From positions 10,068-23,064 of the forward strand of contig DIYZ01000191.1 in the NCBI GenBank assembly GCA_002427845.1: a stretch of DNA of 12,997 nt. Reading direction: 5' to 3'. This DNA comes from Chloracidobacterium sp. UBA6041 (GTDB lineage: Bacteria > Acidobacteriota > Blastocatellia > Pyrinomonadales > Pyrinomonadaceae). Below the pieces are notes generated by a model, which was given only the letters and a program-made list of their open reading frames with translations, had not been told where the DNA came from and did no database searches. Shown here in pieces: positions 1 through 7,258 of the stretch. The position numbers and the translations under genes were made by a program. The stretch's first letter is position 1. Every line of letters starts with the position of its first letter.

Positions 1-3000
1 TACTCGGGCCGCTCGGTGATCGTTGTCGGTCCGGAGTTGAAGCTGCATCAGTGCGGCTTGCCGAAGAAGATGGCGCTCGAGCTGTTTAAGCCGTTCATCT
101 ACAACCAACTCGAAAAGCAAGGGCATGCCGCCACCATCAAGCAGGCGCGCGAAATGGTTGAGCGTCAGGAGCCGGTGGTCTGGGACATTCTCGAGGAAGT
201 TATTCGCGAGCATCCGGTGCTCCTGAACCGCGCTCCGACATTGCACCGGTTGGGCATCCAGGCGTTTGAGCCGGTGCTGGTCGAAGGCAAGGCCATCAAG
301 ATTCACCCGCTCGTCTGTACTGCATTTAACGCAGACTTCGACGGCGATCAGATGGCGGTGCACATTCCGCTGTCGCCCGAGGCGCAGATTGAGGCGGCGG
401 TGTTGATGCTTTCGAGCAACAACATCCTGAGCCCCGCCAGCGGGCAGCCGATTGCCGTGCCTTCACAGGACATCGTGCTCGGTATCTACTACCTGACCCG
501 CGACAAGCCCGGCGCTAAGGGCGAAGGTCGAGTTTTTGCGTCGCTCGAGGAAGTGTTGCTGGCTCTCGACGCCAAAGAAGTCACGACGCAGACACCCATC
601 AAGCTTCGCATCCAGGGCGATCTGATCGATCTGACGCAGGAACACGATCCGCAGGACATTCTTCGCGCAGCGGTCCAGGAAGATGTGCGTCGCGTAATTG
701 ATACTACGGTTGGTCGAGTCATCTTCAACGATTCGATTCCTCCGGGGCTGCCGTTTTTCAACGGCACGCTAAAGAAAAAGGGACTTCAGTCGCTCGTCAA
801 CTATTCACACATTCGTCTCGGCCACGAGATGACCGTGAAGATGCTTGACGACCTGAAAAACCTCGGTTTCCTTTATGCTACCAAGGCCGGCATTTCGATC
901 GGCATCGACGATTTGGTGACGCCGGATGCGAAAAAGCCCCTCGTTGCCAAGGCTGAGAAAGACGTCATCGCAGTCGAGCAACAATATCTTGACGGCGTTA
1001 TTACCAGCGGTGAACGTTACAACAAAGTCATTGCCGTGTGGTCCGAAGTGACTGACAAAGTCGCCAAGGAAATGTTTAAGGCGATGGACGAGCGCGAAAA
1101 GTCGTCCGGAGAACTTAATCCAATATTGGTCATGAGCGATTCCGGGGCCCGCGGCAGCGCGCAGCAGATTCGCCAGTTGGCGGGCATGCGCGGTTTGATG
1201 GCCAAGCCGTCGGGCGAAATCATCGAGACGCCTATCAAGGCAAACTTCCGCGAAGGTCTCGATGTGTTGCAGTACTTCATCTCGACACACGGCGCGCGCA
1301 AGGGTCTGGCTGATACCGCACTGAAGACGGCCGACTCGGGTTACTTAACACGCCGTCTGGTTGACGTCGCTCAGGACGTAATCATTAGCGAGCCGGACTG
1401 CGGCACGCTTCGCGGCATCTCCGCCAGCGCCATAGTTGAAGGCGGCGAGGAAATCGAGTCATTGCGTGATCGAATCGTCGGCCGCATCGCACTCGAAGAC
1501 GTTATCGACCCCGTTGAAGGTCGCATTATCGTCGACGCCAATGCCGAGATTGACGAAGATCTTTCGTCTGAAATTCAGCGTTCAGGCGTGCAGCGCGTGC
1601 GTATTCGTTCGGTGCTGACTTGCGAGTCGCGCCGGGGCTGCTGCATCAAGTGCTACGGTCGCAACCTGGCAACGGGACGGCCGGTAGAAATTGGCGAAGC
1701 TGTAGGGGTGATCGCCGCACAATCGATTGGCGAACCGGGCACGCAGCTTACGATGCGTACGTTCCATATCGGCGGTACAGCGCGCCTGGAAGAGTCTTCG
1801 AAACACGAAGCCCGCCAGGACGGTACGATTAAATATCTGGACCTCCAAACCGTCAAAAGCCGCAAGGGCGAGCGTATTGCAATGAACCGTAACGGTTCAT
1901 TAACAATCATCGACGACCGCGGTCGCGAGGCGGCGCGTTATCAGATCGTTTATGGCGCACACATTCTCGTTGAAGATGGCGCGCGCGTTACACAGGATCA
2001 ATTGCTGGCTACCTGGGATCCGTTCACGTTCGCGATCCTCACGGAAGTTGCCGGTCACGTTAAGTACCAGGATTTGAAAGAAGGCGTGACCTTTGACGAA
2101 GAGGTCGACGAGGTAACCGGACAGTCGCGCATGGTCGTGAAAGACTCGCCCGACGAGAAGAAGCAGCCTCGTTTGGAGGTTCGCAGCGCCGGTAATAAGG
2201 TGCTGAAGACTTACCAGATGCCGGTGCGCGCGAATCTAATGGTGGTTGACGGTGAGGATGTAGAGCCGGGCGACATCATCGCGAAGATTCCGCGTGAGAC
2301 AACGAAAACGAAGGACATCACCGGTGGTTTGCCGCGCGTCGTCGAGTTGTTCGAGGCACGACGCCCGGCGGAAACTGCCGTCATGTCGGAAATCGACGGC
2401 ACGGTTACGCTTGGTCCAATCGCCAAGGGCAAACGCAAGCTTATTATCACCGGCGATGATGGTGAGGAGCGCGAGTATGACATCCCGCGCGGCACACACA
2501 TCAACGTGCAGGAAGGCGATCGCGTTCGCGCCGGCGAAGCGTTGATGGATGGCCCGTTGAATCCGCACGACATTCTGCGCGTGCTCGGTATGCAACGCCT
2601 GCAGGAGTATCTGGTGAACGAGATTCAGGAGGTCTACCGCCTGCAGGGTGTGAATATCAACGACAAGCACATCGAAGTGATTGTGCGGCAGATGCTGCGT
2701 TGGGTGAAGATTAAGGAAGTGGGCGATACCGACTTTCTGCTTGAGGAACAGGTCGATCGTTTCCGTTTCACTGACGAAAATGAACGCGTTAACGCCGCAG
2801 CCGGCGAGGTGGCCCAGGCGGAACCACTCCTGCTCGGTATCACCAAGGCATCGCTATCGACTGACTCGTTTATCTCGGCCGCGTCGTTCCAGGAAACCAC
2901 TCGCGTGCTGACGGAAGCGGCAATCTCGGGACGCATCGATTATCTGCGTGGTCTGAAGGAGAACGTCATCATGGGGCGGTTGATTCCGGCCGGAACGGGC

Positions 3001-3174
3001 ATGGAGTATTACCGCAACGTGGATATCGACCGCGATGAAACCATCGATCAAGCGCGCGAGCGCGAGCTCGACGAGTTTCCCGACATCGTCGGGGGTCACG
3101 ACATACCGGTACCCGCACGCGAGCCGCTGGTGGCAGCCGGCGGTGACGGCGCCACAGAAGAAGCACCGGAGTAG
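1..3174 (+). CDS. rpoC: DNA-directed RNA polymerase subunit beta' (5'-truncated by window edge)
   Basis: Largest subunit of RNA polymerase. The frame is open from base 1, and the first visible residues (YSGRSVIVVGPELKLHQCG) match the middle of beta', so roughly the first 350 residues lie outside the window; the GTG at position 16 is an internal valine, not a start. Visible codons 110-116 carry the catalytic NADFDGD motif that holds the active-site magnesium. Codons 467, 541, 548 and 551 are the four cysteines of the second zinc site; an extra Cys sits at 547. Codons 574-594 are the trigger-loop/helix region (QSIGEPGTQLTMRTFHIGGT). Between about codons 600 and 770 lies a long insertion before KDITGGLPRVVELFEARRP, placed like the SI3 insertion of E. 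coli beta'. The C-terminal part (NDKHIEVIVRQML, ITKASLSTDSFISAASFQET, GRLIPAGTG) is complete and ends in a short acidic tail. Upstream rpoB is expected but not visible. A terminator lies about 135 bp downstream. Confidence 0.99.
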   Translation, partial: YSGRSVIVVGPELKLHQCGLPKKMALELFKPFIYNQLEKQGHAATIKQAREMVERQEPVVWDILEEVIREHPVLLNRAPTLHRLGIQAFEPVLVEGKAIKIHPLVCTAFNADFDGDQMAVHIPLSPEAQIEAAVLMLSSNNILSPASGQPIAVPSQDIVLGIYYLTRDKPGAKGEGRVFASLEEVLLALDAKEVTTQTPIKLRIQGDLIDLTQEHDPQDILRAAVQEDVRRVIDTTVGRVIFNDSIPPGLPFFNGTLKKKGLQSLVNYSHIRLGHEMTVKMLDDLKNLGFLYATKAGISIGIDDLVTPDAKKPLVAKAEKDVIAVEQQYLDGVITSGERYNKVIAVWSEVTDKVAKEMFKAMDEREKSSGELNPILVMSDSGARGSAQQIRQLAGMRGLMAKPSGEIIETPIKANFREGLDVLQYFISTHGARKGLADTALKTADSGYLTRRLVDVAQDVIISEPDCGTLRGISASAIVEGGEEIESLRDRIVGRIALEDVIDPVEGRIIVDANAEIDEDLSSEIQRSGVQRVRIRSVLTCESRRGCCIKCYGRNLATGRPVEIGEAVGVIAAQSIGEPGTQLTMRTFHIGGTARLEESSKHEARQDGTIKYLDLQTVKSRKGERIAMNRNGSLTIIDDRGREAARYQIVYGAHILVEDGARVTQDQLLATWDPFTFAILTEVAGHVKYQDLKEGVTFDEEVDEVTGQSRMVVKDSPDEKKQPRLEVRSAGNKVLKTYQMPVRANLMVVDGEDVEPGDIIAKIPRETTKTKDITGGLPRVVELFEARRPAETAVMSEIDGTVTLGPIAKGKRKLIITGDDGEEREYDIPRGTHINVQEGDRVRAGEALMDGPLNPHDILRVLGMQRLQEYLVNEIQEVYRLQGVNINDKHIEVIVRQMLRWVKIKEVGDTDFLLEEQVDRFRFTDENERVNAAAGEVAQAEPLLLGITKASLSTDSFISAASFQETTRVLTEAAISGRIDYLRGLKENVIMGRLIPAGTGMEYYRNVDIDRDETIDQARERELDEFPDIVGGHDIPVPAREPLVAAGGDGATEEAPE

Positions 3175-3190
3175 GAACTGCTTTGCTGGG

Positions 3191-3300
3191 AGCGCAGGCA
3201 TCTTGCCTGCATTCCTAAGTAGGACAGACTTTCCAGTCTGTCATCGGAACGAGGGAAGTGCGGCGCTTGCCGAAGAGTGACAGGCAGGAATGCCTGTCCG
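3191..3300. repeat. Cluster of three short palindromic intergenic repeats
   Basis: Three perfect hairpins follow rpoC: 7-bp arms with a 3-nt loop at 3194-3210, 8-bp arms with loop TTCC at 3223-3242, and 8-bp arms with loop GGAA at 3279-3298. The second and third are inverted copies of one another: both read GACAG...GGAA...CTGTC on one strand, with paired changes that keep the stem. This is typical of dispersed REP-like elements. From memory such elements (GCAGGCATCTTGCCTGC type) are common in Acidobacteriota and some other soil phyla. No coding function is seen; ORFs crossing them are artefacts. Confidence 0.75.
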
Positions 3301-3309
3301 ACAAAACGC

Positions 3310-3342
3310 GACCGGCGTGGGTTAATCCGCGCCGGTCTTTTT
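3310..3342 (+). terminator. Rho-independent terminator after rpoC
   Basis: An 11-bp GC-rich stem (GACCGGCGTGG paired with CCGCGCCGGTC, one T-G wobble) with the 6-nt loop GTTAAT is followed directly by five T residues. It sits 135 bp after the rpoC stop and fits the end of the rpoBC transcript. On the minus strand the same stem is followed by GCGTTTTG, so it may also act weakly for the convergent methyltransferase gene. Confidence 0.85.
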
Positions 3343-3386
3343 GTTTCCAGTAGGTGTTCCGATAAACTTTGGTCGCCGGCTTCAAT

Positions 3387-3469
3387 CACTGACTCACGAC
3401 AAACCAAGTTTGTCGGACATTCTTATCAACCACTGACTCACGACAAACCAGGTTTGTCGGACATTCTTA
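3387..3469. repeat. Two 39-bp direct repeats, each with an inner palindrome
   Basis: Bases 3387-3425 and 3431-3469 are the same 39-bp unit with one mismatch, 44 bp apart. Each contains CGACAAAC facing GTTTGTCG, with a 3-nt loop in copy 1. In copy 2 the single base change lengthens the stem to 9 bp. A GGACA flank resembles that of the nearby GACAG-type hairpins. Copy 2 runs into the 3' end of the minus-strand methyltransferase gene and supplies its last residues and stop codon. Confidence 0.85.
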
Positions 3470-4121
3470 GCAGCCGGAAGTGTAGCCACAATAATCGTGG
3501 GGGCTCGTCCGGTCGCGAGTCTGCATCGCGCCAATCTACCGCGTTGACGAGTTCAAATCCGCACGACAACCCGGCGTTAACGTAATCTTCAGTCTGGTGC
3601 AGAAATGCTTCCACGCGCTTGTGCTCGCCGGTTCTTGCACTGGTAAACTTCGCTTGTTTCCCCAACAATTGACGGCGCGGATGTAGCTCGCAAATAAGAA
3701 GGTCGCCGCCGGTGGTCAACGTGCGCGCGGCTTCGGCAAAGACTGGTTCCAGGCGCTCCACGTGCTCCAGAATTAACATCGCAATCACGAGATCTGCGGA
3801 TTTGTCCGCGAGGGGCCACAGGCTGCGAACGTCATGCTGAATGAAGCGCACGCGCGCGTTAGTTATGCGGGCTCTCGCTTGCCGCAGCATGCCTTCAGAA
3901 AAATCCATTGCCACAATGCTGCCGGCGCTATCGGCTAACCAGGCGGTGTTGTAGCCGGTGCCGCAACCGATCTCGACGACATTGCGATCCGCCAATTGCA
4001 AATCCGCCTGGTGCAAAATCTGCGCCGCTAACTCACGAGTGCGATTAGGATCCGTGTCGTAGCTCTCGGCCCACTCGTCATAGGCGGCGGCGACTTTCGA
4101 TTTGTTCGTAAGCTGAGTCAT
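3438..4121 (-). CDS. Class I SAM-dependent methyltransferase
   Basis: A 227-residue soluble protein of the Methyltransf_11/25 type, predicted to transfer a methyl group from S-adenosylmethionine to an unknown substrate. The N-terminal AAAYDEWAESYD (11-22) is typical of BioC/UbiE-like small-molecule methyltransferases. Motif I, VVEIGCGTG, is at 48-56. The acidic ribose-binding loop is near VAMDFSEGM (70-78). HDVRSLWP (96-103) and SADLVIAMLILEHV (108-121) cover the later SAM-pocket motifs, followed by GGDLLICELHP. There is no signal peptide or membrane segment. The ATG at 4119-4121 is the first plausible start, with only a weak ribosome site (AAAG) upstream. The gene is convergent with rpoC and divergent from the antiporter gene. 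The last nine residues (RMSDKPGLS) and the stop codon lie wholly inside an intergenic repeat, so the original C-terminus appears to have been replaced. Substrate cannot be read from sequence. Confidence 0.9.
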   Translation of the reverse strand: MTQLTNKSKVAAAYDEWAESYDTDPNRTRELAAQILHQADLQLADRNVVEIGCGTGYNTAWLADSAGSIVAMDFSEGMLRQARARITNARVRFIQHDVRSLWPLADKSADLVIAMLILEHVERLEPVFAEAARTLTTGGDLLICELHPRRQLLGKQAKFTSARTGEHKRVEAFLHQTEDYVNAGLSCGFELVNAVDWRDADSRPDEPPRLLWLHFRLLRMSDKPGLS

Positions 4122-4172
4122 GACTTTGAACGGAAGGATATAAGCTCTATTCGGTAACCTCTTTATCAGACA

Positions 4173-4314
4173 GTGCCGTAGGCGCGAAATGTTTATAGAC
4201 AGCCGACCCGTTCAAACTCTTCCGGGCGTAGCGAAATGTCGCGCATTTCGCTACGCCCGGAAATAAATCTCAGAAGGTTCAAGGTCTACTATATACATTT
4301 CGCCGCTACGCGGC
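4173..4314. repeat. REP-like inverted pair flanking a 19-bp palindrome
   Basis: This fills most of the 328-bp gap between the divergent methyltransferase and antiporter genes. Copy A (4173-4198, minus strand) and copy B (4289-4314, plus strand) share CTATAxACATTTCGC and an inner TAC-loop hairpin, agreeing at 20 of 26 bases. Stem bases differ in paired fashion (GCGCC-TAC-GGCAC against GCCGC-TAC-GCGGC). Between them is a perfect 19-bp hairpin (4220-4238 with 4244-4262, loop TCGCG) whose arms also contain CATTTCG and CTACGC. No T-run follows on either strand, so it is not a standard intrinsic terminator. The rest of the gap holds no gene I can support. Confidence 0.75.
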
Positions 4315-4449
4315 TGTTATCCTGGACATCGCGACAGCACTAATGTTGGTCCTGATTGACCGTCGTGTGCTTTCTGTTCTTGCTAGATTCTACAGTGAAA
4401 GACTAATCTCAGACGCGTTTTCATTCCGGCCGCTCGACTCGTTTTGCCT

Positions 4450-5850
4450 ATGACCTGGAACGCTGAATCAACGGGAGGCGTAACGTCCGCCGGTCGACTA
4501 GCCAGAATATTCCAGCCCGCACCCGCCGCAACCCTGCAGCTGACCGATCCGCAAAAAATCACCAACGAATATCGCCGTTGGCAAAAGCGCGTGTTGGTGT
4601 CTTCGATTATCGGCTACGCCACGTTTTATTTCGTTCGCAAAAATCTCAGCATCGCGATGCCGGCGATGGAAAGCAGTCTCGGTATACACAAAACTCAGCT
4701 CGGTTTGTTTCTCACTATGCACGGATTGCTTTATGGCGTCTCGAAGTTTGCCAACGGCTTTCTCGGCGACCGTGCAAACGCGCGCGTGCTGATGGTTACC
4801 GGGCTCGCAGCTTCCGCAATTCTCAACGTGCTGTTTGGATTCAACTCCGCCGTTGTCGCGCTGGGCATTATCTGGACATTGAACGGCTGGTTTCAGGGAA
4901 TGGGGTTCCCGCCCTGTGCGCGCTTGCTTACCAACTGGTTCTCGCCGAAACAACTCGCCACAAAGATGTCAATCTGGAACATGTCACATCCGATAGGCGG
5001 CGGGTTGGTTGTGATTCTTTGCGGATATCTCGTGGGCATCAATTGGCGGCTCTGTTTTTTCATCCCCGCCGGTATGGCTTTGGCGTGCGCCGCGTTTCTC
5101 TGGTTCACACTGCCAGATACTCCTCCGAGTGTCGGCTTACCGGAAGTGGAAGGCACGCACACCAATTCACCAAACGAAGCGCACGGGCGGGAATCCGATG
5201 CGGAATTCAGGGCCTTCGTTATCGAGCACGTCTTTCGCAACAAATACATTTGGATTGTCTCGTTCGCGAACTTCTTCGTTTACATCATTCGTTATGCAGT
5301 GCTCGACTGGGGACCTACCTTACTTACCGAATCGAAACACATTCAGATCACGCACGCGGGTTGGATGGTAGGCGGCTTTGAATTTTGTGGACTGATTGGC
5401 GCGATCATCGGCGGCTGGTTGACGGACCGCTGGTTTGGCGGACGCGCAGTGCGTGTGTGCCTGATTTACATGATACTTGCCGGCGTTTCCGTGTTTCTCT
5501 TCTGGAAAGTTCCGGCACAATCCGAATTGTCCACCGCAGCACTGCTTGGGGCTGCGGGCTTTTTCATCTATGGTCCGCAATGCTTGCTGGCGGTTACCGC
5601 CGCGAATCTGGCGACGAAAAAAGCTGCGGCGACGGCGATTGGTTTGACAAGCATATTCGGCTACGCCAGCACGGTGCTTTCCGGTTGGGGGTTGGGCGCC
5701 CTGGTCCAACATTACGGCTGGAATCTCGCGTTTGAAGGTCTGATTGTGGTTGCCGCACTCGGGTCATTGCTGTTTGCGATCGCCTGGCCGGCGAAAGCAC
5801 ACGGATATGAAGAGTTGAGGTCTATCTCGCACGAAAGCGCCGGTGGATAG
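4450..5850 (+). CDS. Organophosphate:phosphate antiporter, MFS (GlpT/UhpT family)
   Basis: A 466-residue inner-membrane transporter of the OPA branch of the major facilitator superfamily. These proteins import a phosphorylated compound (glycerol-3-phosphate, hexose phosphate or phosphoglycerate) in exchange for inorganic phosphate. Family signatures are clear: GYATFYFVRKN with Arg63, matching the first substrate-binding Arg of GlpT; WFQGMGFPPCARLLTNWF; SIWNMSHPIGGG with His180, matching GlpT His165; and IIRYAVLDWGPT with Arg281, matching GlpT Arg269. Twelve hydrophobic segments are expected, with a cytoplasmic loop near 225-255 rich in charged residues. About 45 residues precede the first membrane segment, longer than in GlpT. 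I chose the ATG at 4450; a TTG at 4444 in the same frame is possible. Neither has a good ribosome site, so the start is uncertain. A hairpin follows the stop. The exact substrate is not resolved. Confidence 0.93.
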   Translation: MTWNAESTGGVTSAGRLARIFQPAPAATLQLTDPQKITNEYRRWQKRVLVSSIIGYATFYFVRKNLSIAMPAMESSLGIHKTQLGLFLTMHGLLYGVSKFANGFLGDRANARVLMVTGLAASAILNVLFGFNSAVVALGIIWTLNGWFQGMGFPPCARLLTNWFSPKQLATKMSIWNMSHPIGGGLVVILCGYLVGINWRLCFFIPAGMALACAAFLWFTLPDTPPSVGLPEVEGTHTNSPNEAHGRESDAEFRAFVIEHVFRNKYIWIVSFANFFVYIIRYAVLDWGPTLLTESKHIQITHAGWMVGGFEFCGLIGAIIGGWLTDRWFGGRAVRVCLIYMILAGVSVFLFWKVPAQSELSTAALLGAAGFFIYGPQCLLAVTAANLATKKAAATAIGLTSIFGYASTVLSGWGLGALVQHYGWNLAFEGLIVVAALGSLLFAIAWPAKAHGYEELRSISHESAGG

Positions 5851-5856
5851 ACCTCG

Positions 5857-5878
5857 ATCAATGGGCAAAGCATTGATT
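5857..5878 (+). terminator. Weak hairpin after the antiporter gene
   Basis: ATCAATG (5857-5863) pairs with CATTGAT (5871-5877), and a G-T wobble extends the stem to 8 bp around a 7-nt loop. It starts 7 bp after the transporter stop codon, but no T-run follows. It may be a transcript-end or stability hairpin, or chance. Confidence 0.25.
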
Positions 5879-5959
5879 CGCTTCGCGCTATCGACAATCC
5901 CTACGTCTTCGCCGCCGTGGGCCAGGAGTTGAACACTGCACCACGGGCAATCCGTACAA

Positions 5960-6946
5960 ATGGTTCAAATTGATCCCAGGAAACTTCCCGCCGCGCGCAA
6001 AGCTGCAATGCCGGAATTCGTTTCGCCGCAACTGGCAACGTTGGTGAGGGAACCGCCCGCGGGTGACGAGTGGCTGCATGAGCTGAAGGTTGACGGCTAT
6101 CGCATGATTTGCCATTTGAATCGCGGCGCGGTCCGCTTTTGGAGTCGCAATGGGAAGGATTGGACTGAAAAGTTTTCCAATTTAATCAAAGCTTTGAAAG
6201 CGTTTCCCGCAACTACCGCCATACTCGACGGCGAAGTGGTGATTGAAGACAAGCAGGGCCGCAGCAGTTTTCAAAAGCTGCAGCAGTCGATGAAGGGCGC
6301 GCCGGCCGCTTTCGTTTTTCACATTTTCGATGTCATTTACCTGGACGGCTGCAACCTGATGAAGACGTCGCTCAGAGAACGAAAAGCCGTGCTCAAAAAA
6401 TTGCTGGCGTCTGCGAAAGCTAAAGGCCCACTGCGCTACAGCGATCACGTCGAAGGAAACGGCGCGCGATTTTTCAAACAGGCATGCGAATACGGCATCG
6501 AAGGCATCGTCTCGAAACTTGCTGACTCGCCTTACGAGTCTAAGCGCAATCAAAACTGGCTGAAGACAAAATGCCGCAAGCGTCAGGAGTTTGTCGTAGT
6601 CGGATACACGCAATCAAAGAAAGGGTTTCCGGGCTTCGGTTCGCTGATTCTGGGAGTCTACGACAAGGGCAAGCTCATTTATACAGGGCGTGTCGGCACG
6701 GGTTTTAGTATCAAGCAGCGGCTGGAACTTCAGAAGAAACTCGATCGGATTTCACAATCAGCCACACCTTTCGCGGTGAAACCGAAGGACCCGGGACTTC
6801 GTGAAGCCCGTTGGGCCAGGCCACAGCTTGTCGCTGAGGTGGAGTTTACCGAGTGGACCGATGAGGGCTCGATTCGGCACCCGTCGTTTCAAGGCTTACG
6901 CGAGGACAAGAAGGCGTCAGAGGTCGTACGCGAAGAACCGGTCTGA
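5960..6946 (+). CDS. ligD: ATP-dependent DNA ligase, LigD ligase domain only
   Basis: A 328-residue protein equal to the ligase module of LigD, which seals breaks in bacterial non-homologous end joining with Ku. Nucleotidyltransferase motifs are in order: motif I ELKVDGYR with adenylated Lys43 and Arg48; LDGEVV near 89-94; motif III FHIFDVIYLDG (120-130); motif IV EGIVSK (181-186); motif V WLKTKC (200-205). An OB-fold follows from about 210 (VVVGYTQSKKGFPGFGSLILGVY) to the typical end, EVEFTEWTDEGSIRHPSFQGLR. The phosphoesterase and primase-polymerase modules of three-domain LigD are absent: an in-frame stop lies 30 bases before the ATG, and the protein ends soon after the OB-fold. No ku gene is in the window. 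The start has only a weak ribosome site. It could also serve base-excision or other repair as a stand-alone ligase. The family call is secure; the pathway is inferred. Confidence 0.92.
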   Translation: MVQIDPRKLPAARKAAMPEFVSPQLATLVREPPAGDEWLHELKVDGYRMICHLNRGAVRFWSRNGKDWTEKFSNLIKALKAFPATTAILDGEVVIEDKQGRSSFQKLQQSMKGAPAAFVFHIFDVIYLDGCNLMKTSLRERKAVLKKLLASAKAKGPLRYSDHVEGNGARFFKQACEYGIEGIVSKLADSPYESKRNQNWLKTKCRKRQEFVVVGYTQSKKGFPGFGSLILGVYDKGKLIYTGRVGTGFSIKQRLELQKKLDRISQSATPFAVKPKDPGLREARWARPQLVAEVEFTEWTDEGSIRHPSFQGLREDKKASEVVREEPV

Positions 6947-6959
6947 CCAGAACGTGTTT

Positions 6960-7124
6960 TCAATCGAGGTCTTCCTTCATCAATTCCTTGTTAATCGCCA
7001 CCGCGGTAAGTGTTGCCGTTACTGTTTGACCGGCAAGCTCGGTTGTATCCACGTGAATTGTACCGGTGCCTTGACCATCAATGATGCGGCCCGCGCCTGT
7101 TTGTTGGGTAACATTTGCCAACAT
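6960..7124 (-). pseudogene. Decayed Ig-like/surface-protein C-terminal fragment
   Basis: The minus strand encodes 54 residues ending in a proper stop 14 bp beyond the ligase gene, convergent with it. The core, DGQGTGTIHVDTTELAGQT, matches from memory the repeated Ig-like domain of acidobacterial secreted proteins, usually of the form SGQGTSTIxVDTTGLAGQSVTATV. The reading frame continues upstream towards about 7200 with domain-like residues (LHVTFCSASIAG) but is broken by a TAA at 7125-7127, directly before the ATG. No signal peptide or ribosome site is seen. I read it as the 3' remnant of a larger gene. An independent small gene starting at 7124 is less likely. The gap from 6947 to 7258 otherwise holds nothing I recognise. 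Confidence 0.5.
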
Positions 7125-7258
7125 TTAACCATGACCGGCGATGGAAGCAGAACAAAACGTTACATGCAAACTGGCGCGCAAGCCGTTTGACTCACCTCCG
7201 GAATTCAAGTAGATAAGGGGCGTTCGATCAACCCCCGCACGTTGTCGTGGTACCCGGT

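Noticed and set aside
805..1290. 161-residue minus-strand ORF inside rpoC
   Set aside because: It lies fully opposite a conserved rpoC segment and shows no recognisable motif; it is an antisense shadow of the codon pattern.
3387..3469. CRISPR-like array
   Set aside because: Only two units, with a 5-bp gap between them and a palindromic core; there are no spacers and no cas genes.
3277..3585. Plus-strand ORF through the terminator and repeats
   Set aside because: It crosses the terminator and two palindromic repeats and runs antisense into the methyltransferase; its residues are repeat translation.
4356..4389. TTGACC with a downstream TAGATT as an antiporter promoter
   Set aside because: The spacing is 22 nt, too long, and the alternatives at 17-18 nt have poor -10 boxes.
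4578..5381. 267-residue plus-strand ORF overlapping the antiporter
   Set aside because: It is another frame of the well-identified antiporter gene, with a composition rich in Arg/His/Ser and no domain.
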